This document shows positions 1 to 6,808 of a stretch of 9,100 nt of DNA, piece by piece. The notes beneath the pieces were generated by a model. That model made no database searches. It was not told the DNA's origin and was given only the letters and a program-made list of their open reading frames with translations. The DNA comes from Eubacterium sp. CAG:786 (GTDB lineage: Bacteria > Bacillota > Clostridia > Oscillospirales > Ruminococcaceae): assembly GCA_000432175.1 (NCBI GenBank), contig HF989404.1, positions 6,275 to 15,374 of the forward strand, in the 5' to 3' direction. The position numbers and the translations under genes are program-made. The stretch's first letter is position 1, and each line of letters opens with the position of its first letter.

Positions 1-1
1 A

Positions 2-487
2 TCCGTAATCAGCCTTTGGCTTTGTTTTAAAAGAAAAACATTCACAATAATCTTATCACTTTTATCGCTTTCGTTTGTTATAAATAGAACATTTACATTA
101 TTTACATATGGTTTTGATTATAGTACAATTATTAGTACAATTATAGGTTTGTTATATCCTGTTTCTTGCATTACGGTAATAATTCTTCTGAGATTAAGAG
201 CAAAGAAGAAAATTTTCATTGCACCGTTCATGATAATATCTTTTGTTATGATGTCCAGAATAGTATCACTTGTAACCGGTTATATTGTTTTTACTATTGA
301 ATATGGTAGTGAAAGCAATACATATTTTGATATAGCAGGTAGTATAATATACGGCATTATACCGAATTTGTTTCTTATAGCAGCACTGATTATACTGTGG
401 ATACCACTAGAAAAATCGTTAATTTGCCCGAAATGCGGACGACGTAATAACAAAACCGCCGGCTTCTGTAGCGGCTGGGGGTGTTAA
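2..487 (+). CDS. Multi-pass membrane protein with damaged C-terminal zinc ribbon, 5' partial
   Basis: The frame is open from the first bases of the window to a TAA at 485-487, giving at least 161 residues. The true start lies upstream; the internal TTG at 149 has no convincing ribosome binding site. The product is very hydrophobic, with about four membrane segments separated by short basic loops (for example RLRAKKK), then a cytosolic-type tail beginning CPKCGRRNN. This is the first half of a zinc ribbon of the kind ending FCSGCGxPL. The second half reads FCSGWGC and stops, so the second cysteine knuckle is wrong. The intact version (FCSGCGSPLK, stop) lies just downstream in another frame, at 500-534, because of a near-tandem repeat and a run of five G. 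The gene is clearly more AT-rich than all those downstream, suggesting separate ancestry. No specific family is recognised and function is unknown. It is followed by a terminator. Confidence 0.7.
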   Translation, partial: SVISLWLCFKRKTFTIILSLLSLSFVINRTFTLFTYGFDYSTIISTIIGLLYPVSCITVIILLRLRAKKKIFIAPFMIISFVMMSRIVSLVTGYIVFTIEYGSESNTYFDIAGSIIYGIIPNLFLIAALIILWIPLEKSLICPKCGRRNNKTAGFCSGWGC

Positions 488-521
488 CAAACCCGCCGGC
501 TTCTGTAGCGGCTGTGGTTCT
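448..521 (+). repeat. Near-tandem direct repeat, 37-base period, in zinc ribbon codons
   Basis: Bases 448-477 and 485-514 match at 29 of 30 positions, with a period of 37. Because 37 is not a multiple of three, the second copy is read in a different frame and the membrane protein ends early. The first copy ends in a run of five G (477-481). With one G fewer the period would be 36, and the frame would run through both copies to a normal FCSGCGSPLK ending. Confidence 0.85.
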
Positions 522-541
522 CCACTCAAATAATAATATTT

Positions 542-568
542 CCCCGCTCCCCGCGGGGATTTTTCTTT
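542..568 (+). terminator. Rho-independent terminator
   Basis: A GC-only six-base stem (CCCCGC at 542-547 with GCGGGG at 553-558) and a five-base loop are followed by a T-rich run (ATTTTTCTTT). It closes the membrane protein gene and insulates the operon that starts after it. Confidence 0.75.
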
Positions 569-590
569 CCCGCGAAATTCCCCCAGACTA

Positions 591-619
591 TTGCAAAACC
601 ACCCGCTTTGTGGTACAAT
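591..619 (+). promoter_or_regulatory. Sigma-A-type promoter for the PHP/PRTase/HAD/HemZ operon
   Basis: TTGCAA at 591-596 and TACAAT at 614-619 are separated by 17 bases. A TG at 611-612 gives an extended -10. The expected transcript start is near 626, leaving a leader of about 35 bases with GGGGAGGA at 643-650, nine bases before the ATG at 660. Confidence 0.65.
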
Positions 620-659
620 AAATCTGTATGACGAATAACCCCGGGGAGGATAAAATATA

Positions 660-1349
660 ATGTACAAATACGAGACCCACATGCACACGAAAGAGGGCAG
701 CGCCTGCTCCAGCGCGCCTGCGGCAGACATGGCGAGAGCGCATAAGGAAGCCGGCTACGACGGTATCTTTGTGACCGACCACTTCTTCAACTCGAACACC
801 GCAGTCCCCCGGGACCTGCCCTGGGAGGAGCGTATCGACAGGTACTTCCTGGGCTATGAGCGCGCAAAGGAAGTCGGCGACCAGATAGGGCTGAAAGTGT
901 GGTTCGGCTGCGAATTCACCGTGTACAACGCGGACTTCCTCATATACGGCATGACCAAGGACTGGATGAAGAAAAACGAGCATGCGCTCATGGAAATGGA
1001 CGAGCGCGAACTGTTCCGCGGGCTGCGCGACATGGGCTGTTTCATAGTCCACGCGCACCCGTTCCGGGACGACACCTATATACACCACATCAGTCTCTAC
1101 CCCCACGACATAGACGCCGTGGAAGTAATCAACGCCAGCCACGACCCGCGCAAACTCTTCAACGAGCGCGCGAAACTCTACGCCGACAGCTACGGGCTGA
1201 TAAAGACCGGAGGTTCCGACAGCCACCACCTCGACAGGCTTTTCGGGGGTGGGATCGACGTGCCCGAGCCGATAAACTGCCCTGCGGATTACCTCAGGCT
1301 TCTGCGCGAGGGAAAGGTTTATCCGCGCGAAAGAACACTTTCTGTCTGA
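660..1349 (+). CDS. PHP-domain metal-dependent phosphoesterase
   Basis: This 229-residue protein is essentially one PHP (polymerase and histidinol phosphatase) domain. The metal-binding motifs appear in family order: H7-x-H9 (THMHT), D40-H41 (VTDHFF), E85 (GCEF), H131 and H133 (VHAHPFR), and D187-x-H189 (GGSDSHH). PHP proteins of this size bind two or three divalent metals and hydrolyse phosphate esters or phosphodiesters, for example histidinol phosphate, nucleotides or short RNA ends. The substrate cannot be read from the sequence. Expected to be cytosolic, with no signal peptide or membrane segment. The start is fixed by GGGGAGGA nine bases upstream. It is the first gene of the operon, 15 bases before the PRTase fusion. 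An esterase beside phosphoribosyltransferases and a HAD phosphatase fits a nucleotide-like pathway, which is inference. The family call is firm; the substrate is unknown. Confidence 0.9.
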   Translation: MYKYETHMHTKEGSACSSAPAADMARAHKEAGYDGIFVTDHFFNSNTAVPRDLPWEERIDRYFLGYERAKEVGDQIGLKVWFGCEFTVYNADFLIYGMTKDWMKKNEHALMEMDERELFRGLRDMGCFIVHAHPFRDDTYIHHISLYPHDIDAVEVINASHDPRKLFNERAKLYADSYGLIKTGGSDSHHLDRLFGGGIDVPEPINCPADYLRLLREGKVYPRERTLSV

Positions 1350-1364
1350 ACTACGGAGGAAACC

Positions 1365-3554
1365 ATGAATATCAACAACGCGCCGCACCTTTTCCTTGCC
1401 CGGCGTGAAAACAATCCCCTCAGGGAACACATCATCGTCAACACCCGACAGGCAAAGCACTTCCCGTCGGAACCGGCTTCGTCCATCGCGCTTTTCGAGA
1501 GCCTGGGCGTGAAACTCGCGCAGGACGGCAGGGCGCAGAAGCCCACAGTCGTCATCGCATTCGCTGAGACTGCCACCGCTATCGGCGCGGTGGTTTCCGG
1601 GTATTTCCACGACTGCTTCTTCGTCACCACCACCCGCGAGACGCTGCCGGACTGGGCGACTGCGCTCACGTTCCAGGAGCAGCATTCCCACGCTCGCCAG
1701 CATTTTCTCTGCGTAAGGGACGAGGACGCATTCCGCAGGGCTGCGCAGGTGTTCCTGGTGGACGACGAATTCACCACCGGAAACACCGCGCTCAACCTCA
1801 AAAACGCCCTGGACGGCTGCCTTGCCCCCGGGTGCACTATCTACGCGGCGTCGCTTGCCGCTTCCAGCGAGAGCATGGAGCGCTTCCGTGAAGCGGGGGT
1901 GGTCCCCGTTACGCTGACCCTGACCGACGATATAACGAACAAAGCCGAACCCGACCGCTTTTCCCCCGACAGGGAATGCACGCCGCGTTCCGCAGACGAA
2001 TGCGTTCGCTTCAACGCGATATCCGACCAGCGGCTCGGCGTGAATGCCGACAGCTTCCTTGCAGAGACCCGCGGCTTCTGCGCGCAGCTAGCGGACAAAA
2101 TCCCCGAAACGCCCGGTGGAACGCTGGAGGTGATCGGCACCGAGGAATTCTGCTACGCGCCGCTTCTCCTGGGGAAAATGCTCTCTGAAAAGTTCGCGAA
2201 AACCGCAGTCCACTGCACCACCAGAAGCCCCATGCTGCCCTGCGAAACCGGCAGAAGCGGCTTCGAACTCCCGCGCCCCGGGGAATACCCCATGACAAAC
2301 CGCGTGAAGCTGCCCAGCGTCTACGACCCCGCGCGCACCGTGTACCTCTACAACAGCCAGCCCTGCGACCTCAGCATTATCGTCACCGACGCGGAATTCC
2401 CTGACGAAAACGCGCTCAGGGCGCTGTGCGGGGCGGCAGGGGGCAGAAAGGTGATGGTTGTTTCGTTCCGCGGGAAGCGGCTGCTTTCCTCATACGACCG
2501 CAGCGACGCGGAACTTCTCCTCACCGACATCACCGGCAGAATGCAGCCGCTTTCCCCCGCAGAGCGCGAACGGCTGATACAGTCCGGCAGGCATTACAGC
2601 GAGCTTCTGCCCGAGGAATACGAGCCGTCCCCCGCGTATCTGAGGGAGTACGAAAACGGGCTTGCCGTCTGGGCAAAGTCAGTCGCGGACGCCGTGCGCA
2701 CCGTCGCAGAGGCAATATGGGCTGAAAAGGGCAGGCGCGCCGTGCTGGTTTCACTGGCGCGCGCAGGCACACCGGTGGGGGTGCTGATAAAGCGCTATAT
2801 CCGCGCGAAATACGGCGTTTCTCTCCCGCACTATTCCGTTTCGATAATCATTGACAGGGGAATAGACAGGCGCGCTATGGAATACATTCTCGCAAGGCAT
2901 TCCGCAGACGGTATACAGTTCATAGACGGCTGGACCGGCAAGGGAATGATAACGCGCACCCTGCGCAAGGCGCTGGAAGCATTCCCGCTGTATGAATACG
3001 GCGTCGGCAGGGACAAGCTCGACCGCATGTGCGAGATAGCCGTGCTTGCAGACCCGGCAGGACTTTGCAGGCTCTGCGGAACTCACGACGATATACTCAT
3101 TCCCAGCGCATGCCTTAACAGCGTGGTTTCGGGGCTGTTCAGCAGAACGGTGCTGAACGAGCTCATCGCCCCGGAGGATTTCCACGGCGCCGCGCACTTC
3201 GCAAATCTTGAGGGCAGCGACCGCACCCTTGACCTCGTTTCCGCGATAGAAGCGCAGATGACCTACGGCAGCGCGGAACTTCCCCCCATGCCCGAGGGGA
3301 ACGGTCTTGCAGAAACCCGCAGGATAGCCGCGGAATTCGGCGTCAGCGACATAAAGCTCGTCAAGCCCTCCATCGGCGAAGCCACCCGCGTGCTGCTGCG
3401 CAGAGTACCCCGGCTGATACTCCTGCGGGATATCGGCAGCCCGCTGACCAGGCACCTTGTGGAACTTGCAGCCGAAAAGGGCGTCGAGGTGCGGGAATAC
3501 CCCCTGAAAAACTACCGTGCCTGCGGCATAATAAAGGTGATGAGCGATGTCTGA
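1365..3554 (+). CDS. Fused PRTase_2-TRSP-StiP/PRTase_1-PELOTA protein of Ter-associated type
   Basis: This 729-residue cytosolic protein looks like two Ter-module proteins joined head to tail. Residues 1-230 resemble a phosphoribosyltransferase (PRTase_2), with FAETATAIG at 66-74 and the PRPP-loop motif VDDEFTTGNT at 132-141. Residues about 250-370 resemble the TRSP domain, and the name-giving motif is visible as TTRSP at 285-289. Residues about 410-610 match the StiP/PRTase_1 type: YSELLPEEYEP at 411-421, SLARAGTPVGVL at 463-474, and IDGWTGKG at 520-527. Residues about 620-729 match the PELOTA-type putative RNA-binding domain, with IKLVKPSIGEATR at 663-675. These families are known from the biosynthetic part of Ter stress clusters, where they are predicted to make a nucleoside-like product; the reaction is not established. 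StiP has also been named a cysteine protease, so a peptidase role cannot be excluded. GGAGGA at 1355-1360 lies four bases before the ATG. The end overlaps the HAD gene by eight bases. Confidence 0.85.
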   Translation: MNINNAPHLFLARRENNPLREHIIVNTRQAKHFPSEPASSIALFESLGVKLAQDGRAQKPTVVIAFAETATAIGAVVSGYFHDCFFVTTTRETLPDWATALTFQEQHSHARQHFLCVRDEDAFRRAAQVFLVDDEFTTGNTALNLKNALDGCLAPGCTIYAASLAASSESMERFREAGVVPVTLTLTDDITNKAEPDRFSPDRECTPRSADECVRFNAISDQRLGVNADSFLAETRGFCAQLADKIPETPGGTLEVIGTEEFCYAPLLLGKMLSEKFAKTAVHCTTRSPMLPCETGRSGFELPRPGEYPMTNRVKLPSVYDPARTVYLYNSQPCDLSIIVTDAEFPDENALRALCGAAGGRKVMVVSFRGKRLLSSYDRSDAELLLTDITGRMQPLSPAERERLIQSGRHYSELLPEEYEPSPAYLREYENGLAVWAKSVADAVRTVAEAIWAEKGRRAVLVSLARAGTPVGVLIKRYIRAKYGVSLPHYSVSIIIDRGIDRRAMEYILARHSADGIQFIDGWTGKGMITRTLRKALEAFPLYEYGVGRDKLDRMCEIAVLADPAGLCRLCGTHDDILIPSACLNSVVSGLFSRTVLNELIAPEDFHGAAHFANLEGSDRTLDLVSAIEAQMTYGSAELPPMPEGNGLAETRRIAAEFGVSDIKLVKPSIGEATRVLLRRVPRLILLRDIGSPLTRHLVELAAEKGVEVREYPLKNYRACGIIKVMSDV

Positions 3555-4329
3555 GGTAACGCCGGACAAAGCAGCATACATTCAGCGCGCCCCCGTCGTC
3601 ATCTTTTCCGACCTCGACGGAACGCTGATATTTTCCGCGTCGAAAATGCGCCCCGGGGACATCGTATGCGAATACAAGGACGGCGCCCCGATAACCTGCA
3701 TTTCCCCGCGCCAGGCTGAACTTCTGCCGGGGCTTGCGATAATCCCGGTGACCACCCGCAGTACAGAGCAGTACAACAGGATATGCATTCCCAGGTTTCA
3801 TGCGGAATACGCGCTCGCCGACAACGGGGGCACGCTGCTGATAAACGGCATTCCCGACCCGGAGTGGAGCGCGGCTTCGATGCGGCTGGTGCGGAAATGT
3901 TCGGACGGGCTTTCCACCTGCCGAGAAATACTGGAGCGCGACCCACACCGCAGCTTCGAAATACGCATGGTGGACGGAATGTTCCTGTTCACCAAATCAG
4001 ACGACCCCGCAGCGACCCTTTCCGCGCTGGAACAGGCAGCGGCAGAGGGAATACGCTGCTTTTCCACCGGCGCCAAGATATACGCGCTCCCCGCGGGTCT
4101 TTCCAAGGGGAATGCCGCGCAGCGCCTTGCAGCGCGTGTTTCCCCCGGGTGCAGGATAATATGCGCCGGGGACAGCCTGATGGATATACCGCTGCTGAAT
4201 ATCGCGGATACCGCGCTTTTCCCGGACGACATTCCGCAGGAAGCAGTCGCCGCGCGGAACAGAATGACCGCTCCCCGGGAGCGCTTTCCGGAATTCGTGA
4301 CTGAACAGCTTACAAAGATGAAGGACTAA
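3547..4329 (+). CDS. HAD-family phosphatase, Ter-module type
   Basis: This 260-residue HAD hydrolase has all four motifs: DLDGT with D22 (nucleophile) and D24; motif II in PVTTRS (T69/T70); K187 in SKGNA; and AGDSLMD at 207-213 with D209 and D213. The long insert between motifs II and III (about 85-180) is a C2-type cap, as in Cof or sucrose-phosphatase-like enzymes that act on sugar or nucleotide phosphates. The start codon lies inside the end of the PRTase fusion (eight-base overlap), with AAGGTGA six bases upstream, so the two are probably translationally coupled. HAD phosphatases accompany the StiP/TRSP proteins in Ter clusters, which supports a shared pathway. The likely role is to dephosphorylate the product or an intermediate of the PRTase steps; this is inference. 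Cytosolic. The HemZ gene starts three bases after its stop. Confidence 0.9.
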   Translation: MSEVTPDKAAYIQRAPVVIFSDLDGTLIFSASKMRPGDIVCEYKDGAPITCISPRQAELLPGLAIIPVTTRSTEQYNRICIPRFHAEYALADNGGTLLINGIPDPEWSAASMRLVRKCSDGLSTCREILERDPHRSFEIRMVDGMFLFTKSDDPAATLSALEQAAAEGIRCFSTGAKIYALPAGLSKGNAAQRLAARVSPGCRIICAGDSLMDIPLLNIADTALFPDDIPQEAVAARNRMTAPRERFPEFVTEQLTKMKD

Positions 4330-4332
4330 AAA

Positions 4333-5754
4333 ATGACGCTGATTTTCATTGACCATAAATTCCAGTACGAACTGGAACGCCTTTTCAGGAACTTCTTCCC
4401 CCCGATGGAGCTTAAGCTTTCCACCGACCGCGCGGACGCGCAGGGAGATTTCTGCCTGACGGAAAAGAGCGAATTCTCCGGGGGCGTGAACCTTTCCGTG
4501 GAACTCGTCTGCGACGGAAAACGCTATTCCATGAACCGCACCCTCCCCGCGGAGACCCCCGACAAGGAGCAGGAGCGCGAAATGTCCGTGCTGCTGTACA
4601 AAGCCCTGCGCGAATACACCGGGCACGACCTCCCCTGGGGAATACTCACCGGGGTCAGACCCGTCAAGGTGCTGTCGAAACTCACCGACGAACAGGCGCT
4701 GCAGAGCCTGCTGGTGAGTCAGCGGAAGCTTGCAGTCGCGCGGCGTATCGAACAGGTGCAGAAGCCGCTTGTCGAGAGCATTCCCGCGAATTCGTTCAGC
4801 CTTTACGTGTCGATACCGTTCTGCCCGACAAGGTGCAGCTACTGCAGCTTCGTGTCGCATTCCGTGGATCACGCGGCCGCGCGTCTGGAGGAATACCTCG
4901 CGAAAATGACCGAAGAAATGAAGCAGCTCGCGACTATCTCCCGGCATCTGGGGCTGATCCCTGACACCATCTATTTCGGTGGGGGAACTCCCACGGTGCT
5001 CTCTGTGGAACAGCTGAAGCGCCTGTTTGCGGCGCTGGAGTACTTCGACCTCTCGCATATACGCGAATTCACCGTCGAGGCGGGCAGACCCGACACCATA
5101 ACCGCTGAAAAGCTGCTTGCGATAAAGCAGGCAGGCGCCGGGCGCGTCAGCGTAAATCCCCAGACGATGAACGACAGCGTGCTGAAAGCGATAGGCAGGG
5201 CGCACACCAGCGAACAGACCGAGCAGGCGTTCCTGACCGCGCGGGAAGTGGGCTTCGACGTGATAAACATGGACCTCATCGCGGGGCTGCCCACCGACGA
5301 TTTCGACAGCTTTGCAGCCAGCCTTGACACGGTGTGCGGGCTTTCCCCGGAGAACATAACGGTGCACAGCCTTGCGCTGAAACGCGCGGCGCGGCTGTTC
5401 CATGAGGGCGCCGGAAGCGCCGTGGGAGAGACCGAGCGCATGATAGACTACGCGCACAAAAAGCTCGCGGAATGCGGCTATATCCCCTACTACCTCTATC
5501 GCCAGAAGAACACCGCAGACAACCAGGAAAACACCGGTTACGCCAGGCCCGGCACCGAAAGTCTCTACAACACCTACATCATGGAGGAGCTGCAGACGAT
5601 ACTCGCGGTGGGCGCGGGGGCTTCCACAAAGCTTGTTGACCGCGCCACCGGGCGCATTCAGAGGATAACAAATCACAAATACCCCTACGAATATTTGGAC
5701 AGATTTAACGATATTCTCGAGAACAAACGGCAGATTTTTAGCTTTTTTGTCTGA
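4333..5754 (+). CDS. hemZ: HemZ-like radical SAM protein (coproporphyrinogen dehydrogenase family)
   Basis: This 473-residue protein has the HemZ layout: an N-terminal region of about 150 residues specific to HemZ, then a radical SAM domain and a HemN-type C-terminal part. The iron-sulfur motif is C164-x3-C168-x2-C171 (PFCPTRCSYCSF). GGGTPT at 216-221 is the SAM-binding glycine motif. YYLYRQKN at 386-393, with ENTGY shortly after, is typical of HemZ. The fourth cysteine seen right after the motif in true HemN (CxxxCxxCxC) is absent, with phenylalanine at 173, as in HemW. The name therefore does not prove coproporphyrinogen oxidation; the protein could be a heme chaperone or act on another substrate. 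GAAGGA at 4320-4325 lies seven bases before the ATG. It is the last gene of the operon. The final 60 bases become AT-rich, and no terminator is visible before the next promoter. Confidence 0.88.
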   Translation: MTLIFIDHKFQYELERLFRNFFPPMELKLSTDRADAQGDFCLTEKSEFSGGVNLSVELVCDGKRYSMNRTLPAETPDKEQEREMSVLLYKALREYTGHDLPWGILTGVRPVKVLSKLTDEQALQSLLVSQRKLAVARRIEQVQKPLVESIPANSFSLYVSIPFCPTRCSYCSFVSHSVDHAAARLEEYLAKMTEEMKQLATISRHLGLIPDTIYFGGGTPTVLSVEQLKRLFAALEYFDLSHIREFTVEAGRPDTITAEKLLAIKQAGAGRVSVNPQTMNDSVLKAIGRAHTSEQTEQAFLTAREVGFDVINMDLIAGLPTDDFDSFAASLDTVCGLSPENITVHSLALKRAARLFHEGAGSAVGETERMIDYAHKKLAECGYIPYYLYRQKNTADNQENTGYARPGTESLYNTYIMEELQTILAVGAGASTKLVDRATGRIQRITNHKYPYEYLDRFNDILENKRQIFSFFV

Positions 5755-5779
5755 AATTTATGTTTCTCGCCATAATAAG

Positions 5780-5808
5780 TTGACAAATGTTCATTTTTGT
5801 TATATCAT
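5780..5808 (+). promoter_or_regulatory. Strong sigma-A-type promoter for the small membrane protein pair
   Basis: A perfect -35 (TTGACA, 5780-5785) and a -10 of TATCAT (5803-5808) are separated by 17 bases. The start of transcription is expected near 5815. The leader contains a small hairpin (ACCCG/CGGGT around 5826-5838) before the ribosome binding site. Confidence 0.75.
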
Positions 5809-5860
5809 ATAAGTATGAAAGTGCACCCGGCGAACGGGTAAATTTATGGAGGGTAATTAC

Positions 5861-6196
5861 ATGAATACAAACGAAAAGATAATGAGCGTGCTGGGTTATT
5901 TCGGCATTCTATTCCTTATTCCGCTGCTTGCAGGCGGCAACACGCAGTTCACAAGATACCACGCAAATCAGGGACTGGTGCTGTTCATTTTCAATATCGT
6001 GCTGTGCATCATCGCAGGCATCATCGTTGCGGTAATCACCGCAATAAACGGTATTTCGGGGCTGTTCGTTTCCCCGATGGTGTTCAGCGTTGCTTCGCTT
6101 GTCGTGCTGGTGTTCACGATAATCGGCATAGTCCACTCAGCGCAGGGCGAGATGAAGCCCCTGCCCGTTATCGGCGGCATTCAGATAATCAAGTGA
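5861..6196 (+). CDS. Small Tic20/DUF4870-like membrane protein, first paralog
   Basis: This 111-residue protein has three predicted membrane segments (about 6-24, 38-62 and 68-94) and almost no soluble part. The RYHANQGLVLF motif (residues 32-42), after a first helix and a short polar loop, is characteristic of the bacterial Tic20/DUF4870-like family, whose function in bacteria is unknown. The start was set at the ATG of 5861 because GGAGGG (5848-5853) sits seven bases before it; an upstream in-frame ATG at 5846 overlaps that ribosome binding site and is rejected. It has its own strong promoter and is followed after 102 bases by a paralog. The two proteins share the opening (NEK, then GILF.IPL.AG), the YHANQGLVLFI motif and the ending MKPLPVIGGIQI.K. 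Identified at family level only. Confidence 0.85.
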   Translation: MNTNEKIMSVLGYFGILFLIPLLAGGNTQFTRYHANQGLVLFIFNIVLCIIAGIIVAVITAINGISGLFVSPMVFSVASLVVLVFTIIGIVHSAQGEMKPLPVIGGIQIIK

Positions 6197-6209
6197 TATT
6201 CCCGCACTG

Positions 6210-6238
6210 TTGATTAGTGCAGTCTGCACTGTCATATA
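6210..6238 (+). promoter_or_regulatory. Possible weak promoter with dyad in spacer
   Basis: TTGATT (6210-6215) and CATATA (6233-6238) stand 17 bases apart. The spacer holds a perfect dyad, AGTGCA-GTC-TGCACT (6216-6230). It would let the second paralog be expressed separately. The boxes are only moderate matches, so this is tentative. Confidence 0.3.
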
Positions 6239-6298
6239 CATACGCCGCGGCTTGATATGTGGCATCATTTTGCGGCAGCATTTCAGGAGGTTTTTATT

Positions 6299-6613
6299 AT
6301 GGATTCAAATGAAAAGGTATTTGGTGTTCTGGCTTATCTCGGCATTCTGTTCATCATTCCGCTGGCAGCCGGCAAGACCCCGTTCTCAAGATACCACGCT
6401 AACCAGGGTCTGGTTCTGTTCATCGCTAACATCGCTATCAACGTAGTTGCTGGTATCCTTATGGCTATCCCGTTCATCAGGGTATTAGGCTACATCTTAT
6501 CCGGCGTAGGCGGTCTGGCTTGCTTTATCCTCATGATCCTCGGCATCGTTAACGCAGCCCAGGAACAGATGAAGCCCCTGCCCGTTATCGGCGGCATTCA
6601 GATCCTCAAGTGA
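6299..6613 (+). CDS. Small Tic20/DUF4870-like membrane protein, second paralog
   Basis: This 104-residue paralog of the preceding gene has three predicted membrane segments (about 7-24, 37-60 and 62-84) and the same RYHANQGLVLF motif at residues 31-41. The ATG at 6299 follows AGGAGG (6285-6290) by eight bases; an in-frame ATG at 6257 has no ribosome binding site and was rejected. Codon use differs from its twin: GCT, GGT, GTT, AAC and ATC are favoured through the middle of the gene, a style often linked to high expression. The last part, from about 6567, is almost identical in DNA to the end of the first paralog, unlike the middle. Function unknown; cytoplasmic membrane location inferred from hydrophobicity. 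Confidence 0.85.
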   Translation: MDSNEKVFGVLAYLGILFIIPLAAGKTPFSRYHANQGLVLFIANIAINVVAGILMAIPFIRVLGYILSGVGGLACFILMILGIVNAAQEQMKPLPVIGGIQILK

Positions 6614-6653
6614 TAAGTTCAATCCGGAACCGTAGTTCAATTCGGAATTTTGG

Positions 6654-6676
6654 TGTCTGCTCCGCAGACATTATTT
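6654..6676 (+). terminator. Possible terminator after the membrane protein pair
   Basis: The perfect seven-base stem TGTCTGC/GCAGACA with a TCC loop (6654-6670) is followed by TTATTT. The short loop and imperfect T run make it a moderate candidate. Confidence 0.4.
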
Positions 6677-6699
6677 CAAAAACTTTGATATGAAACGGC

Positions 6700-6736
6700 A
6701 CAGGGCGAAAGTGGTTCTTTCGCCCTGTAATGTTTC
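6700..6736 (+). terminator. Strong 12-base-pair hairpin, terminator-like
   Basis: ACAGGGCGAAAG (6700-6711) pairs perfectly with CTTTCGCCCTGT (6717-6728) across a five-base loop. The tail AATGTTTC is only weakly T-rich, so termination is plausible but unproven. It is the most stable hairpin within the inverted-repeat element. Confidence 0.45.
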
Positions 6737-6780
6737 TGTAAAAGTTATTGAAATATATCGCCGTAGGCGATACCGAAATT

Positions 6781-6808
6781 CCGAATTCCGAATTACGAAT
6801 TACGAATT
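6781..6808. repeat. Four tandem heptamers, consensus (C/A)CGAATT
   Basis: CCGAATT occurs twice, then ACGAATT twice, without spacing. One degenerate unit (CCGAAATT, 6773-6780) precedes them. They overlap the right arm of the inverted-repeat element. Confidence 0.75.

Noticed and set aside
588..1703. Long open frame of 371 codons on the minus strand
   Set aside because: It lies opposite the PHP and PRTase genes in GC-rich DNA, has no recognisable motif and no ribosome binding site. It is a shadow of the real genes.
3997..5676. 559-codon open frame on the minus strand
   Set aside because: It is antisense to the HAD and HemZ genes, which have complete catalytic motifs. Its composition is an artefact of GC-rich codons on the other strand.
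5815..5841. Eight-residue leader peptide (MKVHPANG) after the promoter
   Set aside because: The ATG lies at the expected transcript start without a ribosome binding site, and nothing suggests attenuation.
6781..6808. CRISPR array
   Set aside because: The units are seven bases with no spacers, unlike CRISPR repeats, and no cas gene is present.
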